A stretch of DNA of 37,818 nucleotides. Source: Candidatus Gastranaerophilales bacterium. Lineage in GTDB: Bacteria; Cyanobacteriota; Vampirovibrionia; Gastranaerophilales; Gastranaerophilaceae. The DNA lies in assembly GCA_947624665.1 (NCBI GenBank), contig CANQLK010000003.1:1-37818 (forward strand), read 5' to 3'. How positions within the stretch are numbered: the first letter of the stretch is position 1; every line of letters begins with the position of its first letter. The translations under genes and the position numbers were made by a program. This document shows positions 1 through 8,094 of the stretch, piece by piece. The notes under the pieces are model-generated. The model saw only the letters and a list, made by a program, of their open reading frames with translations, searched no databases and had not been told where the DNA came from.

Positions 1-1
1 C

Positions 2-628
2 CCCGGGTTGATTGAAGGTGCGTCAGAAGGCATAGGTTTAGGTCATGAATTTTTAAGACACGTTGAAAGATGCAGATTCCTTATTCATATTGTTGATTTA
101 ACTGCTGAAAACCCCATTGAAAACTACAATATAATTAATCAGGAGCTTAAAAAGCACTCTAATCAGCTTTCTCTTGTATATCAAATTATCGCTCTCAATA
201 AAATTGATGCGGTTTCCGAAGAGATAAAACAAAAATATTACGGAGAATTTAAGAAAATTTCAAACGACGTTTTTCTGATTTCGGCAGCAACAAAAGAAAA
301 CTTAAAAGAATTTATGTATTTTGTTTCAAAGAAAGTTGAAGAAATACCAAAACCCGTCATCGAGGTCGAAGTTGAAGAAGACTTAGGCGCCGTTGATAAC
401 GATGACAGTGCTTATCAAATATATAAAATTGATAAGCATACTTATGCCGTAGAAGGCGGCAAAATATTCAGGCTCGCAAATGTAACCGACGGAAGAAATA
501 CCGAACAATTATACAGATTTCAGAATATATTAAAATCCATGGGCGTATTTGAAGCACTAAAAGCTTCGGGAGTTAAAGAAGGCGATATTGTCAAAATAGG
601 TCATCTTGAATTTGACTATTTTGACTAA
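2..628 (+). CDS. obg: GTPase Obg/CgtA, C-terminal part (5' end outside window)
   Basis: Obg is a ribosome-associated GTPase acting in 50S maturation and stress control. The frame is open from base 2 and begins inside the G3 motif (PGLIEGA, normally preceded by DI), so the N-terminal Obg fold and P-loop lie upstream of the window. The first in-frame start-like codon, TTG at 8, is internal to this motif and is not the true start. Visible next are the G4 motif NKID (LNKIDAV) and the G5 motif SAA (ISAATKENL). The C-terminal OCT domain follows, with GGKIFRLANVTD and a GDIVKIGHLEFDYFD ending. All C-terminal landmarks are intact. Identity is very secure; only the missing 5' part is unknown. Confidence 0.96.
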   Translation, partial: PGLIEGASEGIGLGHEFLRHVERCRFLIHIVDLTAENPIENYNIINQELKKHSNQLSLVYQIIALNKIDAVSEEIKQKYYGEFKKISNDVFLISAATKENLKEFMYFVSKKVEEIPKPVIEVEVEEDLGAVDNDDSAYQIYKIDKHTYAVEGGKIFRLANVTDGRNTEQLYRFQNILKSMGVFEALKASGVKEGDIVKIGHLEFDYFD

Positions 629-634
629 TACTTC

Positions 635-901
635 CTACATATCCATTTTGAATGTCGAAATCGGCTGTCCTTCTCTTGAAGCCTGCCCCAGTGCATATAT
701 CATCGACTGATATTTTCTTATTTCTTTTGTAACGTTTCCGTTATACACTTCCATTTTTTCATCAACATTGTTCACGAAAAAATTTGAACCGTTTTTTTCT
801 AATTCTGTTTTTTCCGAATGTTTTATTTCTTCCGTCGATTTCTTCGGAAGTATTATATTTAATCCGAACAGATGTTTTTGTACTTTGTTGTTATCTTCCA
901 T
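635..901 (-). CDS. small unknown protein, 88 aa
   Basis: This is a short reading frame convergent with obg, whose stop lies 6 bases away. I place the start at ATG 901 because AGGA sits about 6 bases upstream of it on the minus strand. The frame continues upstream to 994 (119 aa), but the earlier ATG codons have no ribosome-binding site. The product is hydrophilic and lysine/glutamate/asparagine-rich with no signal peptide or membrane segment. A conserved-looking tail (YQSMIYALGQASREGQP) is the only distinctive stretch. I recognise no family. The good ribosome-binding site supports it as real, but it could be a lineage-specific gene or spurious. Confidence 0.5.
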   Translation of the reverse strand: MEDNNKVQKHLFGLNIILPKKSTEEIKHSEKTELEKNGSNFFVNNVDEKMEVYNGNVTKEIRKYQSMIYALGQASREGQPISTFKMDM

Positions 902-1073
902 GTTTTTTCCTATTCTTACCATGTTTTTATCGACAGATTTTAATTTTTTCTTTAATGTTAAAATTATTTTTGTAAAGAAAAAATAAGCAATCATATAAAA
1001 TTTTTGGAAAAATTTTTATTACATGGCAAAATTTTTTTTGACACACATTAATATGTTCGGAAAATAAAAAAGT

Positions 1074-2693
1074 ATGATAAATAAAATACAGATACACGAA
1101 CAGCCGAAATCAAAAGACAATAAAAACAGTTTTAAAGGGCCGGCTACGGCTGCTTTAGCAGGATTAAGGGCATTGAATAACAGTCCTGCTGTTGGGGCAT
1201 GTGCTGTTGATTTATGCTCAATGGTTATTCCAAGAACATATATCGAAGCAAAAAGCAGAGGTCCTCAATCCGGGATCGAAACATTTATAAGAGAAATGAC
1301 AAGTAACGTTATTCATGCCTGTGTCGGGTTGATTGGTCTTGGTTCTGCAATTTTATTGTCAGGCAAATTTAATAATAAGTATTCAACTAAAGCTCAAAAT
1401 ATATACGCAAGCGGTGAAACAATTCAGAGTATATCCGAGATATGGAAAAATTCCAACGGACAAAGAGAATTTTTCAATACATTTGTTAATAATATAGAAG
1501 GACTTAACGGTACCGATTGGCAAGGAATATCAGATTCCGCAAAAGATAATATTGTTAACAAAATTGTAACTTTGGCAAAGAAAACTGAAAATTTGGCAAA
1601 TACAAAAGGCCCGAGAAAAAAACTTCTTGCCAGAGAAGTAAAAGATATAAAATCACTTATAACAGCCGAAGTTACGCAAAATACCGGCGCACAGGCTTCA
1701 TTCAGATTAAAAGGAATAAACGGAGCAAAAGATTTATCTGCAAGTTTCGGTGTGCTTTTGGATAACGTTGTAGGAGTATCAAATTCTTTTATAAATAAGC
1801 CGAAAGAAAAATTACCTCAATTTATAGAAGCATTAAAAAAGAATAAAACAGCTTCAACACTTTTAGGCATGGGAATTTGCGCCGCATTATGCATGTCCGT
1901 TCAGCCGATAAACAGATATCTTACAAAAAAACGTACGGGTTCCGACGGATTTGTAGGTGTTGACAATAATAAACAATCCGAAGGAAACAAATCTCAAAAT
2001 TATAAAAAGTGGAAAACATTAGCAGGCATTGTTTTTCCATTAGCTGCTTTAAGAACTACAGGAAAATATTCCGATTTGGTTAAGAATATTCAATTTAACA
2101 GTAAAGTTCCTACTATTAACCAGTTTAAATTTTTATACGGTTTAACAATCGGCTCAAGGCTTTTATCCTCTAGGGACGGCAACGAACTTAGAGAATCATT
2201 AATAAAAGATACATTAGGATTTACAAACTGGCTTATATTAGGCGGAATGGTATCAAAACTCACGGCAAGGGTACTCGGAGGAAAACAGCTTATTAATAAT
2301 CCTGTTGTTCAAAACGGAAAGAAAGGCATAAAATACGCTCTAAAATGGCTCACTAAAGCTTCTGTTAAATCATTTGACGAAGTCATACTGCCAAAAGCAC
2401 AAGATATAATTAAAGACGGAAAAGTTAAAAGTTTCTCCGAATTGTATAAAAACGCAGATTCCGCTGTTAAAACTCAAGTTAAGAAAATTGCGGGTGCTCA
2501 AATCGCCGGATACTTATACTCTGGTATTGTTCTTGGTGTTGGTATTTCAAAACTGAATATATTTATTACAAAAACGTTAAATAAAAATAAAAGTCAAAAA
2601 TTAATGGTTGATAAGGTTAACGCAAAACCTGATACCGTTAATATTTCACAAATAAAAGAATTTATGAGTCCTGTATTTAAAGATTTTACTTAA
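1074..2693 (+). CDS. unknown multi-spanning membrane protein with N-terminal FKG motif
   Basis: The 539-aa product belongs to no family I can name. It opens with a polar, disordered-looking 18 residues leading into NSFKG (Phe20-Lys21-Gly22). Hydrophobic segments follow at roughly residues 79-96 (VIHACVGLIGLGSAILL), 260-277 (TLLGMGICAALCMSV), around 385-395 (NWLILGGMV) and 477-497 (GYLYSGIVLGVGI), separated by lysine-rich polar stretches. There is no cleavable signal peptide. A second protein in this window (16914-18041) also carries an early F-R-G motif. No strong Shine-Dalgarno precedes ATG 1074; a TTGACA lies at 1038-1043 without a convincing -10. I read it as a lineage-specific membrane or envelope protein; its function is unknown. 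Confidence 0.75.
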   Translation: MINKIQIHEQPKSKDNKNSFKGPATAALAGLRALNNSPAVGACAVDLCSMVIPRTYIEAKSRGPQSGIETFIREMTSNVIHACVGLIGLGSAILLSGKFNNKYSTKAQNIYASGETIQSISEIWKNSNGQREFFNTFVNNIEGLNGTDWQGISDSAKDNIVNKIVTLAKKTENLANTKGPRKKLLAREVKDIKSLITAEVTQNTGAQASFRLKGINGAKDLSASFGVLLDNVVGVSNSFINKPKEKLPQFIEALKKNKTASTLLGMGICAALCMSVQPINRYLTKKRTGSDGFVGVDNNKQSEGNKSQNYKKWKTLAGIVFPLAALRTTGKYSDLVKNIQFNSKVPTINQFKFLYGLTIGSRLLSSRDGNELRESLIKDTLGFTNWLILGGMVSKLTARVLGGKQLINNPVVQNGKKGIKYALKWLTKASVKSFDEVILPKAQDIIKDGKVKSFSELYKNADSAVKTQVKKIAGAQIAGYLYSGIVLGVGISKLNIFITKTLNKNKSQKLMVDKVNAKPDTVNISQIKEFMSPVFKDFT

Positions 2694-2710
2694 TTTGATA
2701 TAATTTTTTT

Positions 2711-3928
2711 ATGTCTGTCAACTTAAAAGAAAATATTTATAACGGTATTTCAAATGATTTTATAAACGCAATTGAAGCTGCCACTGCGGTCGCGCAAAAT
2801 TGTAATATAAAAATTTTTCTTATAGGCGGCATTGTTAGAGATTTAATTCTAAATCGTCCGATAAAAGATATTGATATTACCGTTGAAGCTAATGCCGTTG
2901 AATTTTGTAAACTATTGGAAGAAAAATCATTTTTTACGATTGAAAGCATTCAAGAAAACTTAAGAACGGCAAAGGCAAGGTTTAGAAACGGAGTTATAAT
3001 TGATTTTGCTTCAACCCGTGAAGAGAAATACCCGATAGCGGGAAATCTTCCGATTGCATTTAACTTCGGCTGCGAGCTTAAAAAAGATGTTGCAAGAAGA
3101 GATTTTACCGTAAATACTCTCGCCATCAGCTTAAATCACGATGATAAGTATTTTTTAATTGACTATTATAACGGGTATGATGATATTTTTAATAAACAGA
3201 TTAAAATACTTCATAAAAAAAGTTTTACGGATGACCCCTCCAGAATTATAAGAGCTTTAAAATTTATGGTTCGGCTTAATTTCAATATTGAAAACGAAAC
3301 GCTTAATATTATGAACACTTACCTATCGAATGTTGATATGACAATTCCGTTAGAGCGAATTAAAAATGAACTCCTTCAATATTTTTCAATAGCTAAGGGA
3401 AATATTTATCAAACAATTATTGAAACTCAGGCTTATAAATTGGTAAGTGATAACCCCGTTAAATCATTTAATAAAAATTTATTTAATGAAACTTTATCCT
3501 TCTTAAAAAAAGAGCAGATTAAATTTATTTATTTCTTTTTGCTTATTTATAATTCTGATTTATCCGTAGAAAGACTTAATTTGACAGTTTTAGAGAAAAA
3601 AACTATATCTGATATAAAAGCATTAATTAAAAATGTAAAATCGAATTATAACAATAATTATGAAATATATGATACTTTTCGAAATAAAACGGATATGGCA
3701 ATTCTTGTTTATTATATTTGCACGGGAGATAATGCCGTTAAAAAATATTTTAACGAATTAAAAGATATAAAAATTGAAGTAACAGGGAAAGATTTAATAG
3801 CACTCGGTCTAAAGCCTTCACCTTATTTCAGCAGAATTTTCGAACAAATTTTATTTCAAAAACTGAACGGAAATTTGATAAATAAAGAAGAAGAAATAAA
3901 TTTTATAAAGCAAATAAAAAAGGAATGA
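2711..3928 (+). CDS. cca: CCA tRNA nucleotidyltransferase / poly(A) polymerase family protein
   Basis: This is a class II nucleotidyltransferase that adds nucleotides to RNA 3' ends, most likely CCA (or its terminal A) on tRNA. The N-terminal head shows the G-G-x-V-R-D loop (IGGIVRDLIL, residues 38-47) and the catalytic D-x-D pair (DID, 53-55). It is followed by RRDFTVN (129-135, ribose recognition) and DDPSRIIRALKF (174-185, the neck region that templates base selection). The 405-aa length fits bacterial members. No HD domain is evident, and the C-terminal part (TGKDLIALGLKPSPYFS) matches the usual tail. Sequence alone does not separate CCA-adding, A-adding and poly(A) activities. It starts 17 bases after the preceding gene, and its stop lies within a terminator hairpin. 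Confidence 0.92.
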   Translation: MSVNLKENIYNGISNDFINAIEAATAVAQNCNIKIFLIGGIVRDLILNRPIKDIDITVEANAVEFCKLLEEKSFFTIESIQENLRTAKARFRNGVIIDFASTREEKYPIAGNLPIAFNFGCELKKDVARRDFTVNTLAISLNHDDKYFLIDYYNGYDDIFNKQIKILHKKSFTDDPSRIIRALKFMVRLNFNIENETLNIMNTYLSNVDMTIPLERIKNELLQYFSIAKGNIYQTIIETQAYKLVSDNPVKSFNKNLFNETLSFLKKEQIKFIYFFLLIYNSDLSVERLNLTVLEKKTISDIKALIKNVKSNYNNNYEIYDTFRNKTDMAILVYYICTGDNAVKKYFNELKDIKIEVTGKDLIALGLKPSPYFSRIFEQILFQKLNGNLINKEEEINFIKQIKKE

Positions 3929-3947
3929 AACAAATTCATTCCTTTTT
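3917..3947. terminator. bidirectional terminator between convergent cca and metK
   Basis: A 13-bp perfect inverted repeat (AAAAAGGAATGAA at 3917-3929 and its complement at 3935-3947) encloses a 5-base loop. A-runs and T-runs on both sides make it work on both strands. The cca stop codon lies inside the left arm, and the metK stop lies just beyond the hairpin. Confidence 0.85.
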
Positions 3948-3969
3948 ATTTCAATTCTATTAATTTATT

Positions 3970-5241
3970 TTAGGCATGACAAGTCATTTTCATAGCTTGT
4001 TCTTTTAAAGATTGAGCTTTATCAATATGTTCCCAAGGAACATCAAAATCCGTTCTGCCCATATGACCGTATGCTGCAAGCTTTTGATAGAATTTTCCGC
4101 CGTTTTTGGAAGGAAGATTTCTTAAATCAAATTGATTAATAATAGCAATCGGTCTTAAATCAAAGTTAGCTTGAACAAGTTTCATGATTTCATCGTCAGA
4201 GATTTTACCCGTACCAAATGTTTCAACATAAATGGAAACAGGTTCTGCAACGCCTATAGCATAAGCGAGTTCTATTTCGCATTTTTCTGCGATACCTGCG
4301 GCAACAATATTTTTAGCAACATATCTTGCTGCATAAGCGGCACTTCTGTCAACTTTTGTAGGGTCTTTACCTGAGAATGCACCGCCGCCGTGTCTTGAAT
4401 ATCCGCCGTAAGTGTCTACTATAATTTTTCTTCCGGTCAAACCTGCATCGCCTTGCGGCCCGCCTATTACAAATCTTCCCGATGGATTGATTAAATATTT
4501 TGTTGTTTCATCAGGTTTTAATGTTTCTTTTTCAAATACATAATCTATAACGTATTTTATTATATCTTTTCTTATTATTTCCTGAATTTGTGTATTATCG
4601 GTAATTCCGTTAATTTCATCATCGTGTTGAGTAGATATAACGACTGTATCAATTCTTACAGGTTTATCATTTTCGTATTCAACGGTGACTTGAGATTTAC
4701 CGTCAGGTCTTAAATATTTGATAATACCTTGTTTTCTTGCCTGAGTAAGTCTGTATGCCAATTTGTGAGCAAGACTAATAGGAAGCGGCATTAACTCGGG
4801 TGTTTCATTGCAGGCAAATCCGAACATAATACCCTGATCTCCGGCACCAAGGTTATTTGTTTCATTAGTTGATACGGCAGCATTATTATCTCTTGTTTCA
4901 AATGCCTTATTTACTCCGCCTGCGATATCGGTAGATTGTTCATCAATACTTGTTATTACAGCACAAGTTTTGCTGTCAAATCCGCCTGAAGATTTTCCTG
5001 TATATCCGATATTTTCAATAGTTGTTCTGACTACATGCGGAATATCAACATAACATGATGAAGTAATTTCACCCGTTACAAGAGCCATGCCCGTTGTTAC
5101 TGATGTTTCTGCGGCTACTCTTGATTTAGAATCTTTGGTAAGAAATTCATCTAATATAGCATCAGATATTTGGTCGCAAACTTTATCGGGATGCCCTTCC
5201 GTTACGGATTCCGACGTAAATAAATATTTTTTTGAACTCAT
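3970..5241 (-). CDS. metK: S-adenosylmethionine synthetase
   Basis: This enzyme forms S-adenosylmethionine from methionine and ATP in the cytoplasm and is essential for methylation. All hallmarks are present: GHPDK at residues 16-20, the signature GAGDQG at 132-137, and the phosphate-binding GGGAFSGKD at 285-293. The 423-aa length is slightly above the usual 380-420. The start ATG is preceded by GAGTGAG a few bases upstream. It lies downstream of rpsO but has its own promoter (5276-5304) just after the rpsO terminator. The leader is only about 28 bases, so there is no room for a SAM riboswitch. Confidence 0.98.
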   Translation of the reverse strand: MSSKKYLFTSESVTEGHPDKVCDQISDAILDEFLTKDSKSRVAAETSVTTGMALVTGEITSSCYVDIPHVVRTTIENIGYTGKSSGGFDSKTCAVITSIDEQSTDIAGGVNKAFETRDNNAAVSTNETNNLGAGDQGIMFGFACNETPELMPLPISLAHKLAYRLTQARKQGIIKYLRPDGKSQVTVEYENDKPVRIDTVVISTQHDDEINGITDNTQIQEIIRKDIIKYVIDYVFEKETLKPDETTKYLINPSGRFVIGGPQGDAGLTGRKIIVDTYGGYSRHGGGAFSGKDPTKVDRSAAYAARYVAKNIVAAGIAEKCEIELAYAIGVAEPVSIYVETFGTGKISDDEIMKLVQANFDLRPIAIINQFDLRNLPSKNGGKFYQKLAAYGHMGRTDFDVPWEHIDKAQSLKEQAMKMTCHA

Positions 5242-5275
5242 ATCTCACTCTTTCCTTTTTACGTTTTCGTTATTT

Positions 5276-5304
5276 ATTTTATCTTTAACATAATTATCAG
5301 TCAA
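5276..5304 (-). promoter_or_regulatory. metK sigma-70-type promoter
   Basis: On the minus strand a -35 box TTGACT (5299-5304) and a -10 box TAAAAT (5276-5281) are separated by exactly 17 bases. The expected start site is near 5269, about 28 bases before the metK ATG. The -35 directly abuts the T-run of the rpsO terminator. Confidence 0.7.
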
Positions 5305-5306
5305 AT

Positions 5307-5332
5307 AAAAAGACCGCAAAAGCAGTCTTTTT
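5307..5332 (-). terminator. rpsO intrinsic terminator
   Basis: The arms AAAAAGAC (5307-5314) and GTCTTTTT (5325-5332) are extended by an inner GC pair around an A-rich loop. On the minus strand the stem is followed by a T-run. It ends rpsO transcription immediately before the metK promoter. Confidence 0.8.
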
Positions 5333-5354
5333 AAATTATCTAACAATTAATTCA

Positions 5355-5630
5355 TTATTTTGTTTCTCTGATGTTAAGAGCTTTAATAAGTTTTCTGTAA
5401 TCGTCAAGATTTCTGTCTTTCAAATATGAAAGAAGTCTTTTTCTTCTGCCTACCATCATTAACAGACCACGTCTGCCTTGATAGTCTTTTTGGTTAGTTT
5501 TCAAGTGTTCGGTTAACTCTGCGATTTTTTCCGTAAGTAAAGCGATTTGGGTTTCTACGCTTCCGGTATCATTTGCATTTTTTCCGTATTTTTCTACGAT
5601 TTCTGCTTTGTTTTTTAAATTTATTGCCAT
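5355..5630 (-). CDS. rpsO: 30S ribosomal protein S15
   Basis: S15 is a primary 16S rRNA-binding protein of the small-subunit platform. The 91-aa sequence is canonical. It contains NANDTGSVETQIALLTEKI near residue 20, the QKDYQGRRGLLMMVGRRKRLLSYL block at 47-70, and the ending YRKLIKALNIRE. AAGGA lies about 7 bases upstream of the ATG. It is transcribed alone, with a terminator right after the stop codon. S15 often represses its own mRNA, but I see no clear structure to claim that here. Confidence 0.98.
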   Translation of the reverse strand: MAINLKNKAEIVEKYGKNANDTGSVETQIALLTEKIAELTEHLKTNQKDYQGRRGLLMMVGRRKRLLSYLKDRNLDDYRKLIKALNIRETK

Positions 5631-5737
5631 TTTTGTATCCTTTATCAGTTTTGTGACTTGTCGGTGGGTAAGTCTTAGTTCATATTAATACGAAGATAAT
5701 TACTTTTCAATATCATTTTTAACTTTTATTAATGTTT

Positions 5738-6448
5738 TTATTTAGAAAATCTGATTTTCCAAATCTTTATAAGTGCTTCGAGCATGATTTTTTTATTTAT
5801 TTTGGATTCTCCGTATTCTCTTTTATTGAATGTAAAAGGATATTCCAATATTTTCATATTATTTTTGAAGCATTTATATTTCATTTCTATTTGGAATGAA
5901 TAACCTTTTGAGATAATCTTGTCTAAATCAATGGAGCTTAAAGCTTTTTTAGTCCAAATATTAAAGCCGCCGGTTAAATCATTTATGGGACAATTCAAAA
6001 TTGTTTTTGCATAAATATTACCCAAACAAGATAAATTTGTTCTGTTTTTATTAGTATCTTTGCTCCAGTGCCCGTCTTTTACATATCTGGAAGATATAAC
6101 CAAATCATATTCTTTGGTTTTTTCTATGCAATCGGGCAATATCTCGACAGGGTGCTGAAAATCACAATCCATTTGTATAAATGTATCATAATCACCTTTA
6201 AGCGCCCATTTAAAACCTTCTATATACGCATTTGCCAATCCGAGTTTCTTTTCCTGTTTTAAAAGATGTAAATTTTTATATTTTTCTTGCAGTTTTTCTG
6301 CTATATTTGCCGTACCATCCGGAGAGTTTGAATCCACGATAAGTACATCTGCCTGCTGATTTTTAAACACTTCATTAAATATTTTATTTATCATTTTTTC
6401 AACATTTAATGCTTCATTATATGTCGGAAGAATTATTATCGGTTTCAT
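5738..6448 (-). CDS. GT2 glycosyltransferase, polyprenol-phosphate mannosyltransferase type (DPM1-like)
   Basis: This family transfers a sugar, typically mannose or glucose, from a nucleotide sugar to a polyprenyl phosphate at the cytoplasmic membrane face. The 236-aa protein is a single GT-A domain. It has ILPTYNEALNV at the start, VDSNSPDGT at 38-46, the metal-binding D-x-D in QMDCDFQHP (Asp94, Asp96), and TGGFNIW further on. There is no C-terminal membrane anchor, so it resembles the short DPM1 form. A strong purine-rich ribosome-binding site (GGGGAGGGG) precedes the ATG and lies inside the end of the upstream membrane-protein gene. The two frames overlap by 32 bases, suggesting translational coupling. 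The likely role is to supply a lipid-linked sugar to that membrane protein. Confidence 0.9.
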   Translation of the reverse strand: MKPIIILPTYNEALNVEKMINKIFNEVFKNQQADVLIVDSNSPDGTANIAEKLQEKYKNLHLLKQEKKLGLANAYIEGFKWALKGDYDTFIQMDCDFQHPVEILPDCIEKTKEYDLVISSRYVKDGHWSKDTNKNRTNLSCLGNIYAKTILNCPINDLTGGFNIWTKKALSSIDLDKIISKGYSFQIEMKYKCFKNNMKILEYPFTFNKREYGESKINKKIMLEALIKIWKIRFSK

Positions 6449-8033
6449 TTTCTTTTTTCCCCTCCCCCCTTTTTTTAGTTTTTAAGATAAATTTTTTATC
6501 AAATAATTTTTGAAAATCCGTTTTTTCTAATTCTTTTTTGCTAAAACTTCCTCCTAAGGCATAAAACCGTTTAATAGTTTTTTCTTTGGGCATACATATT
6601 GTATATTTATTCGTTTTTATATTATAAATACTTTTTAAGTATCTGTTTGTCTCATTAAAAATATTAATTTTTTCGCAAGAAAGATATATAGGACGATTTG
6701 TATATATTTCTGTCATCATAATTTTTTCTCTCTTATATACTTCTAATCTACATTTTCTTAAAGCTTTTGCCCAGCTTTGTTGTTCTTCAAGCATACTGTT
6801 TATATCCAATTCAACAGGTTTGTATAAGAATAAAAATAGAATAATTATATACAATATTTTAAAAAAGACGTTAACATTCTTACATAAATTCCCGATTAAA
6901 AGACAAACAACCGAGCTTATAAACATAAGAAAACAAAAATGATAAAAAGGTTCAATTATCCAAAATTTGTAATCATCACTTGGGAATGTGTCTCCCGCAA
7001 GAATCAATGTAAAGAAAAAAACCATCATTCCTATTATTGGTACTATATATATAATATTATTTAATATTGCATCTGTAATTTTTTCTTTATCCAGAACCAC
7101 ATTTTTTACAATACCACCAAAGAGAAGTATAAATATCGGCTTATACATATACATATATCTGTCAATAACATAAGCATAATATTCTTTTAGGAACGGAATA
7201 AAATCATTAATTATATCCGTAATTGATTTCGAATACCGCCAGGATACTTCTTTCCAAAATCCGGGGCATAACACTATACTAATAAATCCTATAAAAAATA
7301 ACATTAAAATTGGGGTTGTGGTTTGATTAAAAAATATATCGTTAGTTTTTGAAAAAGAAAATTTATTTTTAATCACAAATAAAAAATACAATAAGAATAA
7401 TGAAACTAATATGGTATAGGCAGCTGTTTCGGTTGAATTTCCCGCACAAAATGCCAATATACACAAAAGAATTTTACTTGTTTTATTTATTTCGGGAATT
7501 CTTTTTTCTTCAATATAAATAACAATGTATTTGTATACAAAAAATAAAAAGGTTAAAGCGAATACCATTGCAAGTACATAACCGTATTGAAAAGAGAATA
7601 GTGACTTATAAGGAAAATAAATGCCATTTTCATAACTATAGAAACAAACTGCTGCAAAAGTCCATAAAGAAGCATATATTATCGGATTTCTGTCTTTTAA
7701 ACAATAAAACATAGAAGATACCGTAAATAACAGAGAAAGAATTATAATATATGCAAACATACCTATGGTATTTGCGGCATTTTGCAAATGTATTCCAAGC
7801 AATTTTGGTATATATACAACAACTAAGCTGGAAATAAAATTGCAGACATATCTTCCGTCTTCTTCCCTCCAAAATGGGGGTGAATCCAATGTTGAATTTA
7901 AATCATCCACATCAAAAAAGCATAAATTCGAAAATATCGGATATAAAATTTTAAATAGGATTGCACTAAAAATTATAACAACCAGAATTAATAAAATATT
8001 ATTAATATTTTTCTGAAAAAATTTACAGTTCAC
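6417..8033 (-). CDS. polytopic membrane protein, possible lipid-linked sugar transferase (DUF6056-like)
   Basis: The 538-aa protein has about ten hydrophobic segments and a short basic C-terminal tail. Near the first extracytoplasmic loop it has CFFDVDDLNSTLDSPPFW and WREEDGRYVCNF, an acidic DD pair followed by W-x4-GR. This resembles polytopic GT-C-like/DUF6056 proteins that use polyprenyl-phosphate sugars; the assignment is an inference. I prefer GTG 8033 as start because AAAGGA lies 9 bases upstream; a TTG at 8072 would add 13 residues without a ribosome-binding site. It is followed by an overlapping DPM1-like GT2, the classic partner for such enzymes. A decayed paralog lies immediately upstream. 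Confidence 0.72.
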   Translation of the reverse strand: MNCKFFQKNINNILLILVVIIFSAILFKILYPIFSNLCFFDVDDLNSTLDSPPFWREEDGRYVCNFISSLVVVYIPKLLGIHLQNAANTIGMFAYIIILSLLFTVSSMFYCLKDRNPIIYASLWTFAAVCFYSYENGIYFPYKSLFSFQYGYVLAMVFALTFLFFVYKYIVIYIEEKRIPEINKTSKILLCILAFCAGNSTETAAYTILVSLFLLYFLFVIKNKFSFSKTNDIFFNQTTTPILMLFFIGFISIVLCPGFWKEVSWRYSKSITDIINDFIPFLKEYYAYVIDRYMYMYKPIFILLFGGIVKNVVLDKEKITDAILNNIIYIVPIIGMMVFFFTLILAGDTFPSDDYKFWIIEPFYHFCFLMFISSVVCLLIGNLCKNVNVFFKILYIIILFLFLYKPVELDINSMLEEQQSWAKALRKCRLEVYKREKIMMTEIYTNRPIYLSCEKINIFNETNRYLKSIYNIKTNKYTICMPKEKTIKRFYALGGSFSKKELEKTDFQKLFDKKFILKTKKRGEGKKENETDNNSSDI

Positions 8034-8094
8034 TATTTTAATTCCTTTTGAATTCAAATCATATTTTATCAAAAAAATATTATTTATTTTGTTA

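Noticed and set aside
5242..5354. SAM riboswitch upstream of metK
   Set aside because: The promoter predicts a leader of about 28 bases, and the remaining gap is the rpsO terminator, so there is no space for an aptamer.
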